A DNA stretch of 64,000 bases from Curtobacterium sp. SGAir0471 (GCF_005490985.1 NZ_CP027869.1:2480001-2544000); one strand, 5' to 3'. Shown: positions 49,736-58,475, numbered from the stretch's first letter. The notes: a model not told the origin generated them from the letters alone. Numbers and translations: made by a program.

Positions 49736-50845
49736 CTACGGCACCGGCACCGGCTCGGCGAGCAGCTCGCGCACCCGCGGCGCGACCCGCGTGCCGTAGA
49801 GCTCGATCGACCGCATCATGTCCTCGTGCGGCAGACGGCCCGTCGCGTAGCGCATGTCGAAGCGCGAGACGCCGAGGATCCGCATGTTGCGCGCGATCTT
49901 CCGCGCCACCGTCTCCGGCGACCCGACGTACAGCGACCCGCCCGCGGACAGCCCGGCCTGGTACTGCGCGGCATCGAGGGGCGGCCAGCCGCGCTCGCGG
50001 CCCAGACGGTCGGTGACGGCCTTGTGGTACGGCCAGTAGCGCTCGGCGGCCTCCTCGTCGGTCTCGGCGACGAAGCCCGGCGAGTGCATCGCGATGGGCT
50101 GCTGCGGGAGCTCGAGCTGCGCCAGCGCCTGGCGGTAGAGCCGCGAGAACGGGGCGAACTGCGCCGGCTGCCCGCCGATGATGGCGAGGAACAGCGGCAG
50201 GCCGTACGACGCCGCACGGATCACGGACTGCGGTGAACCACCGACGCCGACCCACGTCGGGATCGGGCCGTGCTCGAGCTTCGGGAAGACGTCCTGGTCG
50301 ACCAGCGCCGCGCGCTTCGTGCCGGACCAGGTGACGGCGTCCCCGCCGCGCAGGGCGTTCCAGAGCTGCAGCTTCTCCTCGAACAGGACCTCGTAGTCCG
50401 ACAGGTCGTAGCCGAACAACGGGAACGACTCGGTGAAGGACCCGCGGCCGAGGATGACCTCGGCTCGACCGTCGGACAGGGCATCGACCGTGGCGAAGCG
50501 CTCGTACACGCGGACCGGGTCGTCCGACGACAGGACGGTCACGGCGGAGCCCATCCGGATGCGGTCGGTGCGGGCGGCGATCGCAGCGAGGACGACCTCG
50601 GGGGCGCTGACCACGAAGTCCTCGCGGTGGTGCTCCCCGACGCCGATGAAGTCGATGCCGACCTGGTCGGCGAGCACGGCCTGGTCGACGACGTCGCGGA
50701 TGCTCTGCGCGTCGGACCGCAGGGACCCGTCGGCGCGCTCGGTGACGTCGCCGAAGGTGTCGAGGCCGAGCTGCACCGGGCCGATGCGCTCGGGTGCGGG
50801 CGGCGGGACGTCCGAGGGACGGCCGGTGCCGAATGCGTTGCTCAT
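49736..50845 (-). CDS. LLM-class flavin-dependent oxidoreductase
   Basis: 369 residues of the bacterial luciferase-like fold: VQLGLDTFGDVTERADGS, VDQAVLADQVGIDFIGVGEH and HREDFVVSAPEVVLAAIAAR (H-H-R-E-D flavin region), IRMGSAVTVLSSDDPVRVYE, AEVILGRGSFTESFPLFGYD and TWVGVGGSPQSVIRAA. Uses reduced FMN or F420 in an unspecified monooxygenation or reduction. ATG has an AGGAGG site. The FMN reductase at 23.4 kb could supply flavin, but there is no linkage. Confidence 0.93.
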   Translation of the reverse strand: MSNAFGTGRPSDVPPPAPERIGPVQLGLDTFGDVTERADGSLRSDAQSIRDVVDQAVLADQVGIDFIGVGEHHREDFVVSAPEVVLAAIAARTDRIRMGSAVTVLSSDDPVRVYERFATVDALSDGRAEVILGRGSFTESFPLFGYDLSDYEVLFEEKLQLWNALRGGDAVTWSGTKRAALVDQDVFPKLEHGPIPTWVGVGGSPQSVIRAASYGLPLFLAIIGGQPAQFAPFSRLYRQALAQLELPQQPIAMHSPGFVAETDEEAAERYWPYHKAVTDRLGRERGWPPLDAAQYQAGLSAGGSLYVGSPETVARKIARNMRILGVSRFDMRYATGRLPHEDMMRSIELYGTRVAPRVRELLAEPVPVP

Positions 50846-50986
50846 GTGCGCCTCCTGGTCGATGCGTTTGCATGGATCGTACCACCCTGCGGAGCGGCGG
50901 ACCAGCCCCACGACTCCGTCCGACGACCGGCCAGCCCTGCGCCCCCGCCCGGCGACCGGCCAGCACGGCGGCGTACCGTCCCGCGC

Positions 50987-51916
50987 ATGGCGAACATCCC
51001 CGACCAGACCGGCCGCCGCATCGTCGTGACCGGTGCGAACAGCGGCACGGGCAAGGAGACCGCGAAGCGCCTCGCCGGCGCCGGGGCGAGCGTCGTGCTC
51101 GCCGTCCGCACGACCACCAAGGGCGAGGACGCCGCCACCGAGATCCGGCAGGAGCACCCGGGCGCCGACCTCGAGGTCCGCGAGCTCGACCTCGCCGACC
51201 TCGGCAGCGTCCGCCGGTTCGCCACGGGGATCGCCGACGACGGACGGCCCCTCCACGTCCTGGTGAACAACGCCGGCGTGATGGCCCCGCCCGAGCGCTT
51301 CGAGACCGCGGACGGCTTCGAGCTGCAGTTCGGCACGAACTTCCTGGGGCACCTGGCGCTGACGAACCTGCTGCTGCCGACGCTGCTCGGCACGGCCTCG
51401 GGCAGCGACGACCCCCGGCCCCCGCGCGTCGCGACGATGTCGAGCCTCGCCGCGATCCCCGGCAGCATCCGCTTCACCGACCCGCAGTGGGAGCACGGCT
51501 ACAACGGCTGGCGCGCCTACTCGCAGTCCAAGCTGGCCGACCTGCTCCTCGCGCTGCACCTGCACCGGCTGTCCGCCGAGCGGGACTGGCCACTCGTCAG
51601 CACGGCGGCGCACCCCGGGTACACCCGCACCAACCTGCAGTCCGCCGGGCGGTCACTCGGTCGCGACCGCCCGGTGCGGGCCAGCGACCGCGCCCTCCCC
51701 TTCACGCAGGCGGTGGAGCAGGGCGCCGAGCCGCTCCTGTACGCCGCCGTCGGTCCGGCCGCGGTCGGCGGCGCCTACTACGGGCCGTCCGGGTTCGGCG
51801 GCCTGACCGGTCCGACCACGACCGTGTCGGTGCCGCGGTCGGCCCGCAGCGCCGACCTCGCCCGCTCGCTGTGGGCGGTCGCCGAGGACCTCACGGACAC
51901 GCACGCGCCCGCCTGA
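50987..51916 (+). CDS. Short-chain dehydrogenase/reductase
   Basis: 309 residues. RIVVTGANSGTGKETAKRLA is the T-G-x3-G-x-G nucleotide loop, LHVLVNNAGVMAPPERFETA the N-N-A-G motif, and YSQSKLADLLLALHLHRLSA the Y-x3-K catalytic pair; TAAHPGYTRTNLQSAGRSLG is the post-catalytic loop. It resembles the retinol dehydrogenase / protochlorophyllide-type SDRs acting on lipophilic alcohols or ketones. ATG seven bases after TACCGT (leaderless). Confidence 0.94.
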   Translation: MANIPDQTGRRIVVTGANSGTGKETAKRLAGAGASVVLAVRTTTKGEDAATEIRQEHPGADLEVRELDLADLGSVRRFATGIADDGRPLHVLVNNAGVMAPPERFETADGFELQFGTNFLGHLALTNLLLPTLLGTASGSDDPRPPRVATMSSLAAIPGSIRFTDPQWEHGYNGWRAYSQSKLADLLLALHLHRLSAERDWPLVSTAAHPGYTRTNLQSAGRSLGRDRPVRASDRALPFTQAVEQGAEPLLYAAVGPAAVGGAYYGPSGFGGLTGPTTTVSVPRSARSADLARSLWAVAEDLTDTHAPA

Positions 51917-51938
51917 CCGATGGCCTACCACTGCGGCA

Positions 51939-52001
51939 CGGCACCTCGGCGCACCGCGGCGACGCGGCACCTCGGCGCACCGCGGCGACGCGGCACGTCG
52001 G
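51939..52001. repeat. Tandem 26-bp repeat
   Basis: Two identical 26-bp units (51939-51964 and 51965-51990), starting CGGCACCTCGGCGCACCGCG, plus 11 bases of a third copy, followed by GGCCGGGAGGCACC (a variant of the dispersed repeat arm). Between convergent genes. Confidence 0.65.
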
Positions 52002-52034
52002 CCGGGAGGCACCACCCGCCCCGCCCCGTCGGCG

Positions 52035-52802
52035 TCAGAACCGCACGTGGTCCCGCGCGAACGCGGCGATCACCCCCGCCTCGAGGGCACGCTGCCCACG
52101 GGCGGTCGGGTGCACGTCGTCGGACTGCATCCACTCCGGGTGGCCGGACAGCGGTTGCCCGATGTCGACGTAGGTGCCGCCGTCGCGCCGGACCGCCCGG
52201 TGCAGTGCGTGCGAGATCGTCGCGAGCTGCGCCGGCGGTGCCTGCTCGCTCCACACCGCGCTCAGCCCCACCACCCGGGCCTCGGGCAGGTCGCGGTGGA
52301 CCAGGGCCACGAGCTGGTCGGTGGCGCTCGTCACCTGCGCGTCGTCCTCGCCCAGGTCGTTGGAGCTCGCCTGCACGAAGACCACCCGGGGGCGCAGGTC
52401 GACCGCGCGCTTCACGAGTCCCGGGTACGCGCTGGCGCACTCGTCCTGGTCCCCCTCGGCCACGACCCCGGCGCCGTCGCAGGACAGGTTCGTCAGCTGC
52501 CACCGTTCGGTCCGGGCGAGGAGCGCCGGCCAGGCCTGCTCCGGCGTCAGCCCGTGGCCGCCGCTCACCGAGTCGCCGATCACGACGATCCGCTCCCCCG
52601 GGGCGTGGTCCCAGGCGCGGCCGGTCGCGCTCGGCGACGGTGCCGCGGCCACCGAGGAGTCCTCGCTGCACCCGACGAGGGTGAGTGCGGTCAGGGCGGC
52701 GAGCGCCGTCGCGACGACGGCTCGGCCGCGGGGACGGCGGCGTGGGGCGGTGCTGCCGTCGACCGCCGGGGTGTGCGGGGACGGCCGTGTGGTCGGGGTC
52801 AC
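52035..52802 (-). CDS. SGNH/GDSL-hydrolase lipoprotein
   Basis: About 255 residues. A basic N-terminal stretch (RRRPRGRAVVATALAALTAL) leads to the lipobox LTLVGCSED, indicating a lipid-anchored surface protein. Esterase blocks: VVIGDSVSGGHGLTPEQAWP (block I Ser), QASSNDLGEDD (block III G/N-D) and DDVHPTARGQRALEAG (block V D-x-x-H). It probably removes acyl groups from a wall or extracellular substrate. Start uncertain: GTG at 52802 chosen; an in-frame GTG at 52862 would add 20 residues. Confidence 0.87.
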   Translation of the reverse strand: MTPTTRPSPHTPAVDGSTAPRRRPRGRAVVATALAALTALTLVGCSEDSSVAAAPSPSATGRAWDHAPGERIVVIGDSVSGGHGLTPEQAWPALLARTERWQLTNLSCDGAGVVAEGDQDECASAYPGLVKRAVDLRPRVVFVQASSNDLGEDDAQVTSATDQLVALVHRDLPEARVVGLSAVWSEQAPPAQLATISHALHRAVRRDGGTYVDIGQPLSGHPEWMQSDDVHPTARGQRALEAGVIAAFARDHVRF

Positions 52803-52901
52803 GTCGGGGACCGTACGCCGCCCGACCACGACCGGACCGCCCGGTGCGCTGCTGCTCCTCACAGCATCGGGGATCCTCGGGCTGCAGCGTCGGGTCGTGC
52901 C

Positions 52902-53690
52902 TCAGGCGCGGTGGAGCTCGACCGAGCCGTCGAGGCGACCCGGGTGGGCGAGCCGAGCGTGCTGCAGCACCGTCCGACCGAGCGCGACCGCGGCGGCGAC
53001 GACCGACAGCGTCGCGACGTGTCCGTCCGGCTCGACCGCGTCACGGAGGATGGCGTCCGGGTGGTCGGACGGCAGCGTCGAGGACTCCGCGAGCACGCCG
53101 AACCACCCGCTCCAGCCGTCGCCCGCGTCCTCGCCGTGGTCGACCGTGCGGAGTTCGTCGAAGGGACCGAGGACGGGCGGGCCGGTCGGTGCGGGGGCGC
53201 CGCGGAAGGCGTCGAGCCACCGACCGATGCGCGGTGCCGCGGGGTCGTCGGGTGCACCGTGCGTGACCATGTGCACGCCGGGCCCGAGCTCGGTCGTCCG
53301 GACCGCCGTGCCGTCCCACGTGTCGACGGCGGCACCGTCGGCCGTGGCGCGGACGAGGTTGAACGCCCGGGTGGTCGGGAGTGCGCCGTCGAGGCCCGGT
53401 GCCGCGCCGGTCAGGGCGTCGAGCGGCAGCACCCCGCGGGTGGTCCACGTCCCGTCCTCGCTCGGTACGGGCTCGGCACGGTTCAGCACGACGGCGAGTC
53501 CCGCCGTGTCCGAGGCCGCGAGCCATGCCCCGCCGGCGGACCGGTCGCGGACGCCGCGTACGGTCGGGTCGAGCTCGGGCCACCAGGCGGCGGGCGGGTC
53601 CCAGGGCCGGTCGGGCGACTCGTCGCGGAGGGCCAGCACGGTGACGGGCCACGCGGCGGCGGAGTCGACGCGGACGACGACGGTGCACAT
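52902..53690 (-). CDS. NRDE (TANGO2-like) family protein
   Basis: 262 residues. MCTVVVRVDSAAAWPVTVLA with LRDESPDRPWDPPAAWWPEL contains the family N-R-D-E equivalent (here L-R-D-E-S) directly after an N-terminal Cys that in Ntn hydrolases becomes the nucleophile; GGAWLAASDTAGLAVVLNRA and RAFNLVRATADGAAVDTWDG follow. The biochemical function of the family is unsettled. Divergent from coaBC with about 40 bp between starts. Confidence 0.88.
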   Translation of the reverse strand: MCTVVVRVDSAAAWPVTVLALRDESPDRPWDPPAAWWPELDPTVRGVRDRSAGGAWLAASDTAGLAVVLNRAEPVPSEDGTWTTRGVLPLDALTGAAPGLDGALPTTRAFNLVRATADGAAVDTWDGTAVRTTELGPGVHMVTHGAPDDPAAPRIGRWLDAFRGAPAPTGPPVLGPFDELRTVDHGEDAGDGWSGWFGVLAESSTLPSDHPDAILRDAVEPDGHVATLSVVAAAVALGRTVLQHARLAHPGRLDGSVELHRA

Positions 53691-53731
53691 GGGCTCGATC
53701 CTCGCACGGCCGTCCGGGTAGCGTGACCGAC

Positions 53732-55057
53732 GTGGATGCTGCAGCAGGTCGCCGTCTGTCCGTCGTCGTCGGGATCACCGGGGGCATCGCCGCCTACAAG
53801 GCCGTCGGGGTGGTCCGCGACCTCGTCAAGCGCGGCCACGACGTGCACGTCGTCCCGACCGAGGGCGCACTCCGCTTCGTCGGCCTGCCGACGCTCGAGG
53901 CGCTGAGCCGGAACCCCGTCACGACCAGCGTGTGGGACGACGTCGCCGAGGTGCGGCACGTGGCGCTCGGACGCCGGGCGGACCTGGTCGTCGTCGCGCC
54001 GGCGACCGCGGACTCGCTGGCGCGCATGGCGCACGGCCTGGCCGGGGACCTGCTCGGGACGACCCTGCTCGCGACCGAGGCGCCCGTCGTCGTCGCACCC
54101 GCGATGCACCCGCAGATGTGGGAGCACCCGGCGACGCGCGCGAACCTGCGCACCCTGCGCGACCGGGGGGTGCACGTCGTCGGACCGGTGGTCGGTGCGC
54201 TCACGGGCGACGACGCCGGGATCGGCCGGATGGCGGAACCCGAGGACATCACGGCCGCGGCGCTGGCGGTGCTCGACCGCCCGGCGGAGGCAGGGCGACG
54301 GGACCAGGGCGGGGCGGGCCTCCCGGCCGGTGCCGTGGCGGGGACGGGTGCCGGTGCTGCGGCGACGGGCGCACGGGGCGACCAGGGCGACCTCGCCGGG
54401 GTGCGGGTCGTCGTCAGCGCCGGCGGGACGCGGGAGCCGTTCGACCCGGTGCGCTTCGTCGGCAACCGGTCGAGCGGACGCCAGGGGGTCGCGATCGCCG
54501 CGGACGCCGTCCGACGCGGCGCGACGGTGACGCTCGTCGCCGCGAACGTGGACGCCGGGCTCACCGCGGGTCTCGGGGCGACGGTGGTGCCGGTCGGGTC
54601 CGCCCGGGAACTCGCCGACGCGGTGCACGCCGCGGCGGCCGACGCCGACGTGGTGGTGATGACCGCCGCGGTCGCCGACTACCGACCAGCCGAGGTCCGG
54701 CCGGACAAGCTGAAGAAGGACGAGCAGGGCGACACCATGACGCTCGAGCTCGTCCGCAACCCGGACGTGCTCGCCGACCTCGTGCGCGCGCGCCGCACCG
54801 GGCAGATCGTCGTCGGGTTCGCGGCGGAGACCGAACCCGACCGCGAGGCCCGGATCGCCCTCGGCCGCGCCAAGATCGCCCGGAAGCCGGCCGACCTGCT
54901 CGTCGTGAACCACGTCGGGTGGGACGCGGGCTTCGAGCGCGAGGAGAACGCGATCGAGGTGCTCGTGCCCGGTGGCGAGGTCGTCCGGGAGACCTCCGGC
55001 AGCAAGGCCGACGTCGCCGCGGCGGTGCTCGACCTCGTCGCGACCGCGCTGACCTGA
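53732..55057 (+). CDS. coaBC: Phosphopantothenoylcysteine decarboxylase / synthetase
   Basis: Bifunctional coenzyme A enzyme. CoaC half: VGITGGIAAYKAVGVVRDLV (FMN), AEVRHVALGRRADLVVVAPA (catalytic His), VAPAMHPQMWEHPATRANLR, and ALTGDDAGIGRM in place of the L-A-C-G loop, as in other actinobacteria. CoaB half: VVSAGGTREPFDPVRFVGNR, VVMTAAVADYRPAEVRPDKL, VGFAAETEPDREARIALGRA. The interdomain linker is long, Ala/Gly-rich and contains GGGCCTCCCGGCCGG, like the dispersed repeat arm. GTG at 53732 is preferred over 53723 because TAGCGT ends seven bases before it. Confidence 0.95.
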   Translation: MDAAAGRRLSVVVGITGGIAAYKAVGVVRDLVKRGHDVHVVPTEGALRFVGLPTLEALSRNPVTTSVWDDVAEVRHVALGRRADLVVVAPATADSLARMAHGLAGDLLGTTLLATEAPVVVAPAMHPQMWEHPATRANLRTLRDRGVHVVGPVVGALTGDDAGIGRMAEPEDITAAALAVLDRPAEAGRRDQGGAGLPAGAVAGTGAGAAATGARGDQGDLAGVRVVVSAGGTREPFDPVRFVGNRSSGRQGVAIAADAVRRGATVTLVAANVDAGLTAGLGATVVPVGSARELADAVHAAAADADVVVMTAAVADYRPAEVRPDKLKKDEQGDTMTLELVRNPDVLADLVRARRTGQIVVGFAAETEPDREARIALGRAKIARKPADLLVVNHVGWDAGFEREENAIEVLVPGGEVVRETSGSKADVAAAVLDLVATALT

Positions 55058-55102
55058 GCGACGCCCGGCACCCGCACGGGCGGCGGCGTGCACGATGGGG
55101 CC

Positions 55103-55501
55103 ATGCGACGACGCGAGCGCTCCCGACGCGCCACCCGGACCGCCACCGTGCTCGCCGTGCTCCTCGGCGGGGCCGGTGTCACGCACTTCCTGCGCCCGCG
55201 CGGCTACGACCGGATCGTGCCGGAGGGACTCCCGCCGCGCCTGACCACGGTCGTGTCCGGTGTGGCCGAGCTCGGCATCGCCGCCGGGCTCGCCGTCCCG
55301 GCCACCCGACGGGCGTCCGGCTGGGCGGCCGCGGCGCTGTTCCTCGCGGTGTTCCCCGCGAACGTCAAGATGGCCGCCGACCTGCTCGACAGCCCGCGCG
55401 CCGGTCGCGTCGCACGACTGGTCGGCGTTGTGCGGCTGCCGCTGCAGGCCCCGCTCGTCGCCTGGGCCGTGCGCGTCGGTCGACACGCGCCGCGTCGATG
55501 A
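55103..55501 (+). CDS. DoxX-like membrane protein
   Basis: 132 residues, four hydrophobic helices (TATVLAVLLGGAGVTHFLRP, LTTVVSGVAELGIAAGLAVP, GWAAAALFLAVFPANVKMAA, VVRLPLQAPLVAWAVRVG). AGVTHFLRPRGYDRIVPEGL and VFPANVKMAADLL are typical of the DoxX/DUF4267-like subgroup related to SURF4-type proteins. Function unclear. Stop overlaps the next ATG (ATGA). Confidence 0.9.
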   Translation: MRRRERSRRATRTATVLAVLLGGAGVTHFLRPRGYDRIVPEGLPPRLTTVVSGVAELGIAAGLAVPATRRASGWAAAALFLAVFPANVKMAADLLDSPRAGRVARLVGVVRLPLQAPLVAWAVRVGRHAPRR

Positions 55502-56295
55502 CCGGGGCGGTCGCACGGCGAGCTGCCGTCCCGCTCGTGCACCGTCCGGTCGCCGTGCACGCGTGGGAGGACATCGTCTTCGCGCACTGGCGGCGGGACC
55601 CGGCGTCGCTCGCCCGGCTCGTGCCGCGGGGCACGCGACCCGACGTGGTCGACGGGAGCGCCTGGGTCGGCCTGACCGCCTACGTGTTCCGCGAGACGGC
55701 CGTCCCACCGTTCCCGCCCTCGCGGCGACTCGGGTCGATGACCGAGGTCACGATCGAGATCCCGACCGTCGACACCAGGGGACGCCACGGCATCGTGTAC
55801 CGCACGGTCGACACCGGCCACGTGCCCGCCATCGTCGCGGCGAACACCCTGCTCGGCGTGCCGTACACGTTCTCCCACGTCCGGGCGATCCGTCGCGGGG
55901 ACACCCTCGACCACCGCTCCGTCCGGCATCCGGCCCGCACGGCGCACCCGGTGCGGTGGGCTCGGGAGCTCGTGCGGGGCCGCCGGCCGCGCCCGCCGCG
56001 ACCGCGCCCGCGACACGACGCGGTCGTCCGGGTCACCGCCGGCGAGGTGGTGGACACACCACTCGCCGCCGCGCTCACCACCCGCTCGGGCATCCACGCG
56101 CGACACCTGGCCCAGACGCTGTTCTGGCAGCGGCAGCACCCGCCGTTGGCGGTCCGTGCCGCCCGACTCGAGCGACTCGAGGGCGACCTGCCGGACGCCG
56201 TGGGGCTGCCCGGACTGTTCGACCGGGAGCCCGACTCGTTGCTCGTCGTGGACGCCACGACGGTGCGGTACGCGTGGGGCGAGGTCGTGCGGTGA
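55498..56295 (+). CDS. DUF2071 (YqjF-like) family protein
   Basis: 265 residues, conserved and uncharacterised: VFAHWRRDPASLARLVPRGT, GSAWVGLTAYVFRETAVPPF, EVTIEIPTVDTRGRHGIVYR and VVDATTVRYAWGEVV. The fold resembles acetoacetate decarboxylase-like barrels, but a catalytic lysine is not evident. An Arg/Pro-rich stretch (VRGRRPRPPRPRPRH) interrupts the middle. Overlaps DoxX-like upstream and DUF1810 downstream (GTGA), a three-gene operon. Confidence 0.88.
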   Translation: MTGAVARRAAVPLVHRPVAVHAWEDIVFAHWRRDPASLARLVPRGTRPDVVDGSAWVGLTAYVFRETAVPPFPPSRRLGSMTEVTIEIPTVDTRGRHGIVYRTVDTGHVPAIVAANTLLGVPYTFSHVRAIRRGDTLDHRSVRHPARTAHPVRWARELVRGRRPRPPRPRPRHDAVVRVTAGEVVDTPLAAALTTRSGIHARHLAQTLFWQRQHPPLAVRAARLERLEGDLPDAVGLPGLFDREPDSLLVVDATTVRYAWGEVVR

Positions 56296-56753
56296 GCGTC
56301 GACGGGGACGCGGTCGACCGGCAGGACCGCGACCGGTCCGACCTCGACCGCTTCGTGCGCGCGCAGGAGGGCGTGCACGAGCAGGCGCTGGAGGAGCTCG
56401 CGTCCGGCCGGAAGCGCTCGCACTGGATGTGGTTCGTGTTCCCCCAGCTCGCCGGGCTCGGGCGCAGTGCGACGGCGCAGCGGTACGCGCTCGCGGGGCT
56501 CGCCGAGGCGCGGGCGTACCTGGCGCACCCCGTGCTCGGACCCCGACTGCTCGAGGCCGCCAGGACCGCGGCAGCCGCTCCGGCACGGAGCGCGGACGAG
56601 CTGTTCGGCGGGATCGATGCGCTGAAGGCCCGCTCGTCGATGACGCTGTTCGCGCGGGTAGCGGCGGACCCGGCCCCGTTCCGAGCCGTCCTCGACCGGT
56701 GGTTCCACGGCACCGAGGACCCGCTGACGGTCCGGCTCCTCGACGAGGCCTAA
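56292..56753 (+). CDS. DUF1810 family protein
   Basis: 153 residues. DLDRFVRAQEGVHEQALEEL and GRKRSHWMWFVFPQLAGLGR are diagnostic for DUF1810 (calpastatin-like annotation in databases is misleading); YLAHPVLGPRLLEAARTAA and DALKARSSMTLFARVAAD complete it. Cytosolic, helical, function unknown. Last gene of the DoxX-DUF2071-DUF1810 operon. Confidence 0.92.
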   Translation: MSVDGDAVDRQDRDRSDLDRFVRAQEGVHEQALEELASGRKRSHWMWFVFPQLAGLGRSATAQRYALAGLAEARAYLAHPVLGPRLLEAARTAAAAPARSADELFGGIDALKARSSMTLFARVAADPAPFRAVLDRWFHGTEDPLTVRLLDEA

Positions 56754-56888
56754 GCACCGAGCACTGGACACACCGAGCCGGAGCCGACGCGTGACGGACG
56801 ACCGTTCACATATCAGGTACGGTGATCACGCGCCGACACCGACCGGTTCCGGCGTCCCACACCGTCCACCGAGAACGAGGACACCAGC

Positions 56889-57551
56889 ATGCCGGTCCCC
56901 AGCAGCGCCCCCACCGAGCACCAGCTGCTCCGCGACACCGTCCGCCACAAGATCCACGCCGCGATCATGGACGGCACGCTCGAGCCCGGCGAACGGCTGA
57001 ACGACGACGAGCTCATCGCCTGGCTCGGTGTCTCCCGCACCCCGATCCGCGAGGCCCTCAGCCAGCTCGCCCGCGCCGGCCTCATCGAGATGGCACCGAA
57101 CCGCTACACCCGGGTCACCACGCCGAAGGCCGAGGAGGTCGTCGAGGCGATGCAGACCCTCGGCGTGCTGTTCGGCGGGGTCGTCCGCCTGGCCGTCCCC
57201 CGGCTCACGGCGTCGACGCGGAAGAAGATCCTCGCGCAGCTGGACCGGACGATCGCCGAGCTCGACGCCCACGACGTCCCCGGTGTGAACCACGACGCCC
57301 TCTCCGTCTTCGGGCTCTACGTCGACGCCTGCGGCAACGAGAACCTGCAGCGGGTGTGCCGCGACACGATGGACGGACTCGCCTTCCGACTGCGCCTGCC
57401 GAACCTCGACGAGCTCATCGACTGGGACCAGCTGACGGCCGACTTCCGACGGCTGCGGGACGCGACCGAGAGCGGCGACAACGTAGCCGCCGAGCTGGCG
57501 ACCGAGGCGATCCACCTGCTCCCGGGCGAGAAGCAGCACCGCTCGAGCTGA
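56889..57551 (+). CDS. GntR-family (FadR subgroup) transcriptional regulator
   Basis: 220 residues. Winged helix: LLRDTVRHKIHAAIMDGTLE, PGERLNDDELIAWLGVSRTP and IREALSQLARAGLIEMAPNR; the C-terminal two-thirds is a helical FCD-like sensor. GAGGA precedes the ATG. Upstream, TATCAGGTACGGTGATCAC (56811-56829) contains GTGATCAC and a loose dyad that may be its own operator. No target genes are adjacent. Confidence 0.92.
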   Translation: MPVPSSAPTEHQLLRDTVRHKIHAAIMDGTLEPGERLNDDELIAWLGVSRTPIREALSQLARAGLIEMAPNRYTRVTTPKAEEVVEAMQTLGVLFGGVVRLAVPRLTASTRKKILAQLDRTIAELDAHDVPGVNHDALSVFGLYVDACGNENLQRVCRDTMDGLAFRLRLPNLDELIDWDQLTADFRRLRDATESGDNVAAELATEAIHLLPGEKQHRSS

Positions 57552-57573
57552 ACGAACCTGTCACCTCGTACAG

Positions 57574-57606
57574 GAACGCCCGCTCCGGACCAGGGAGTGG
57601 GCGTTC
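57574..57606 (+). terminator. Hairpin after the GntR gene
   Basis: GAACGCCCGCTCC (57574-57586) pairs with GGAGTGGGCGTTC (57594-57606) with one wobble and a 7-base loop, 22 bases after the stop codon. Confidence 0.65.
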
Positions 57607-57718
57607 GTGCACTCGGCGGCAACGGCCCGCCCGGCGCTCGGCAACGGTCCTGCCCGCACCGGTAGCATCGCTCCGACCACGGTCGAGCCGCCTCGACCCG
57701 ACGACCCGGGAGCCCCGC

Positions 57719-58180
57719 ATGAGCCACCGCCAGCCGGACCGCACGGAGATCGCCGCACGCCTGGCCGCGGCGGTCGGTCGCATCAACCGTCGCGCCCGCA
57801 CCGACTCGGCCTCGCTCGGCTACGGACTCGTCTCCGCGCTCGCCACCATCCAGGCCGAGGGACCCCTGCGCCCGGGCGACCTGTCGCGGATCGAGGTGGT
57901 CACGAAGCCGACCATGACGCGCATCCTGACCGAGCTCGAACAGCGCGGCTTCATCGAGCGCGAGGCCGACCCGACGGACGGTCGGGCGTTCATGGTGTCG
58001 GCCACCCCGGCCGGGCTCGCGGCCGTCGAACGGGCCCGCTCGGACCGCACCGGCATCGTCGCCGGACTCATCGCCGACCTGCCGGTCGAGGACGTCGACG
58101 CGATCGCCGCGGCCCTCGTCGCACTCGAGCGGATCGGTCAGGGCGAGCGCACCCAGGAAGCCCCCACCTCCGGTCGCTGA
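57719..58180 (+). CDS. MarR-family transcriptional regulator
   Basis: 153 residues. YGLVSALATIQAEGPLRPGD and LSRIEVVTKPTMTRILTELE are the winged-helix recognition region, GFIEREADPTDGRAFMVSAT the wing with the conserved D-x-R, and a C-terminal dimerisation helix follows. ATG has CGGGAG upstream; TAGCAT at 57663 may be the -10. No neighbouring efflux or catabolic gene marks its target. Confidence 0.93.
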   Translation: MSHRQPDRTEIAARLAAAVGRINRRARTDSASLGYGLVSALATIQAEGPLRPGDLSRIEVVTKPTMTRILTELEQRGFIEREADPTDGRAFMVSATPAGLAAVERARSDRTGIVAGLIADLPVEDVDAIAAALVALERIGQGERTQEAPTSGR

Positions 58181-58196
58181 ACCCGCCGATCAGCGG

Positions 58197-58215
58197 CCGT
58201 TACCGAACCGTTACC
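58197..58215 (+). promoter_or_regulatory. MtrA-like direct repeat
   Basis: CCGTTACC is repeated at 58197-58204 and 58208-58215, 11 bp apart, the one-helical-turn spacing of OmpR-type response regulators. MtrA of actinobacteria binds direct repeats of this general GTTAC type before cell-wall hydrolase genes, which fits the downstream gene. A CCTGGAC/GTCCAGG hairpin (58246-58264) follows. Confidence 0.5.
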
Positions 58216-58475
58216 AAGGGGTGGACGGACGGTTCTGCCAGTCCTCCTGGACGCACTGTCCAGGCTGACACGTCATCGTGACGGCTTCGCCCGAGCAGGC
58301 GGCCACCCGGTCGCCCAGCGGCGGACGGACGGGCCCCACACCACCGTCCGGTCCTCCCCCGGCTCGCGGCTCCCCCACGACGGCCGTCCCGACGGTCGTG
58401 CACGCTCCCCCACCCCCGCGTGCCCGATCCGGCGTGCCCGGGAGTCGCCCTCCAGCCGGCCGACCACCGGAACCG

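Noticed and set aside
58216..58475. c-di-AMP (ydaO) riboswitch before the hydrolase-like gene
   Set aside because: Actinobacterial wall-hydrolase genes often carry one, but the characteristic core sequences are absent here.
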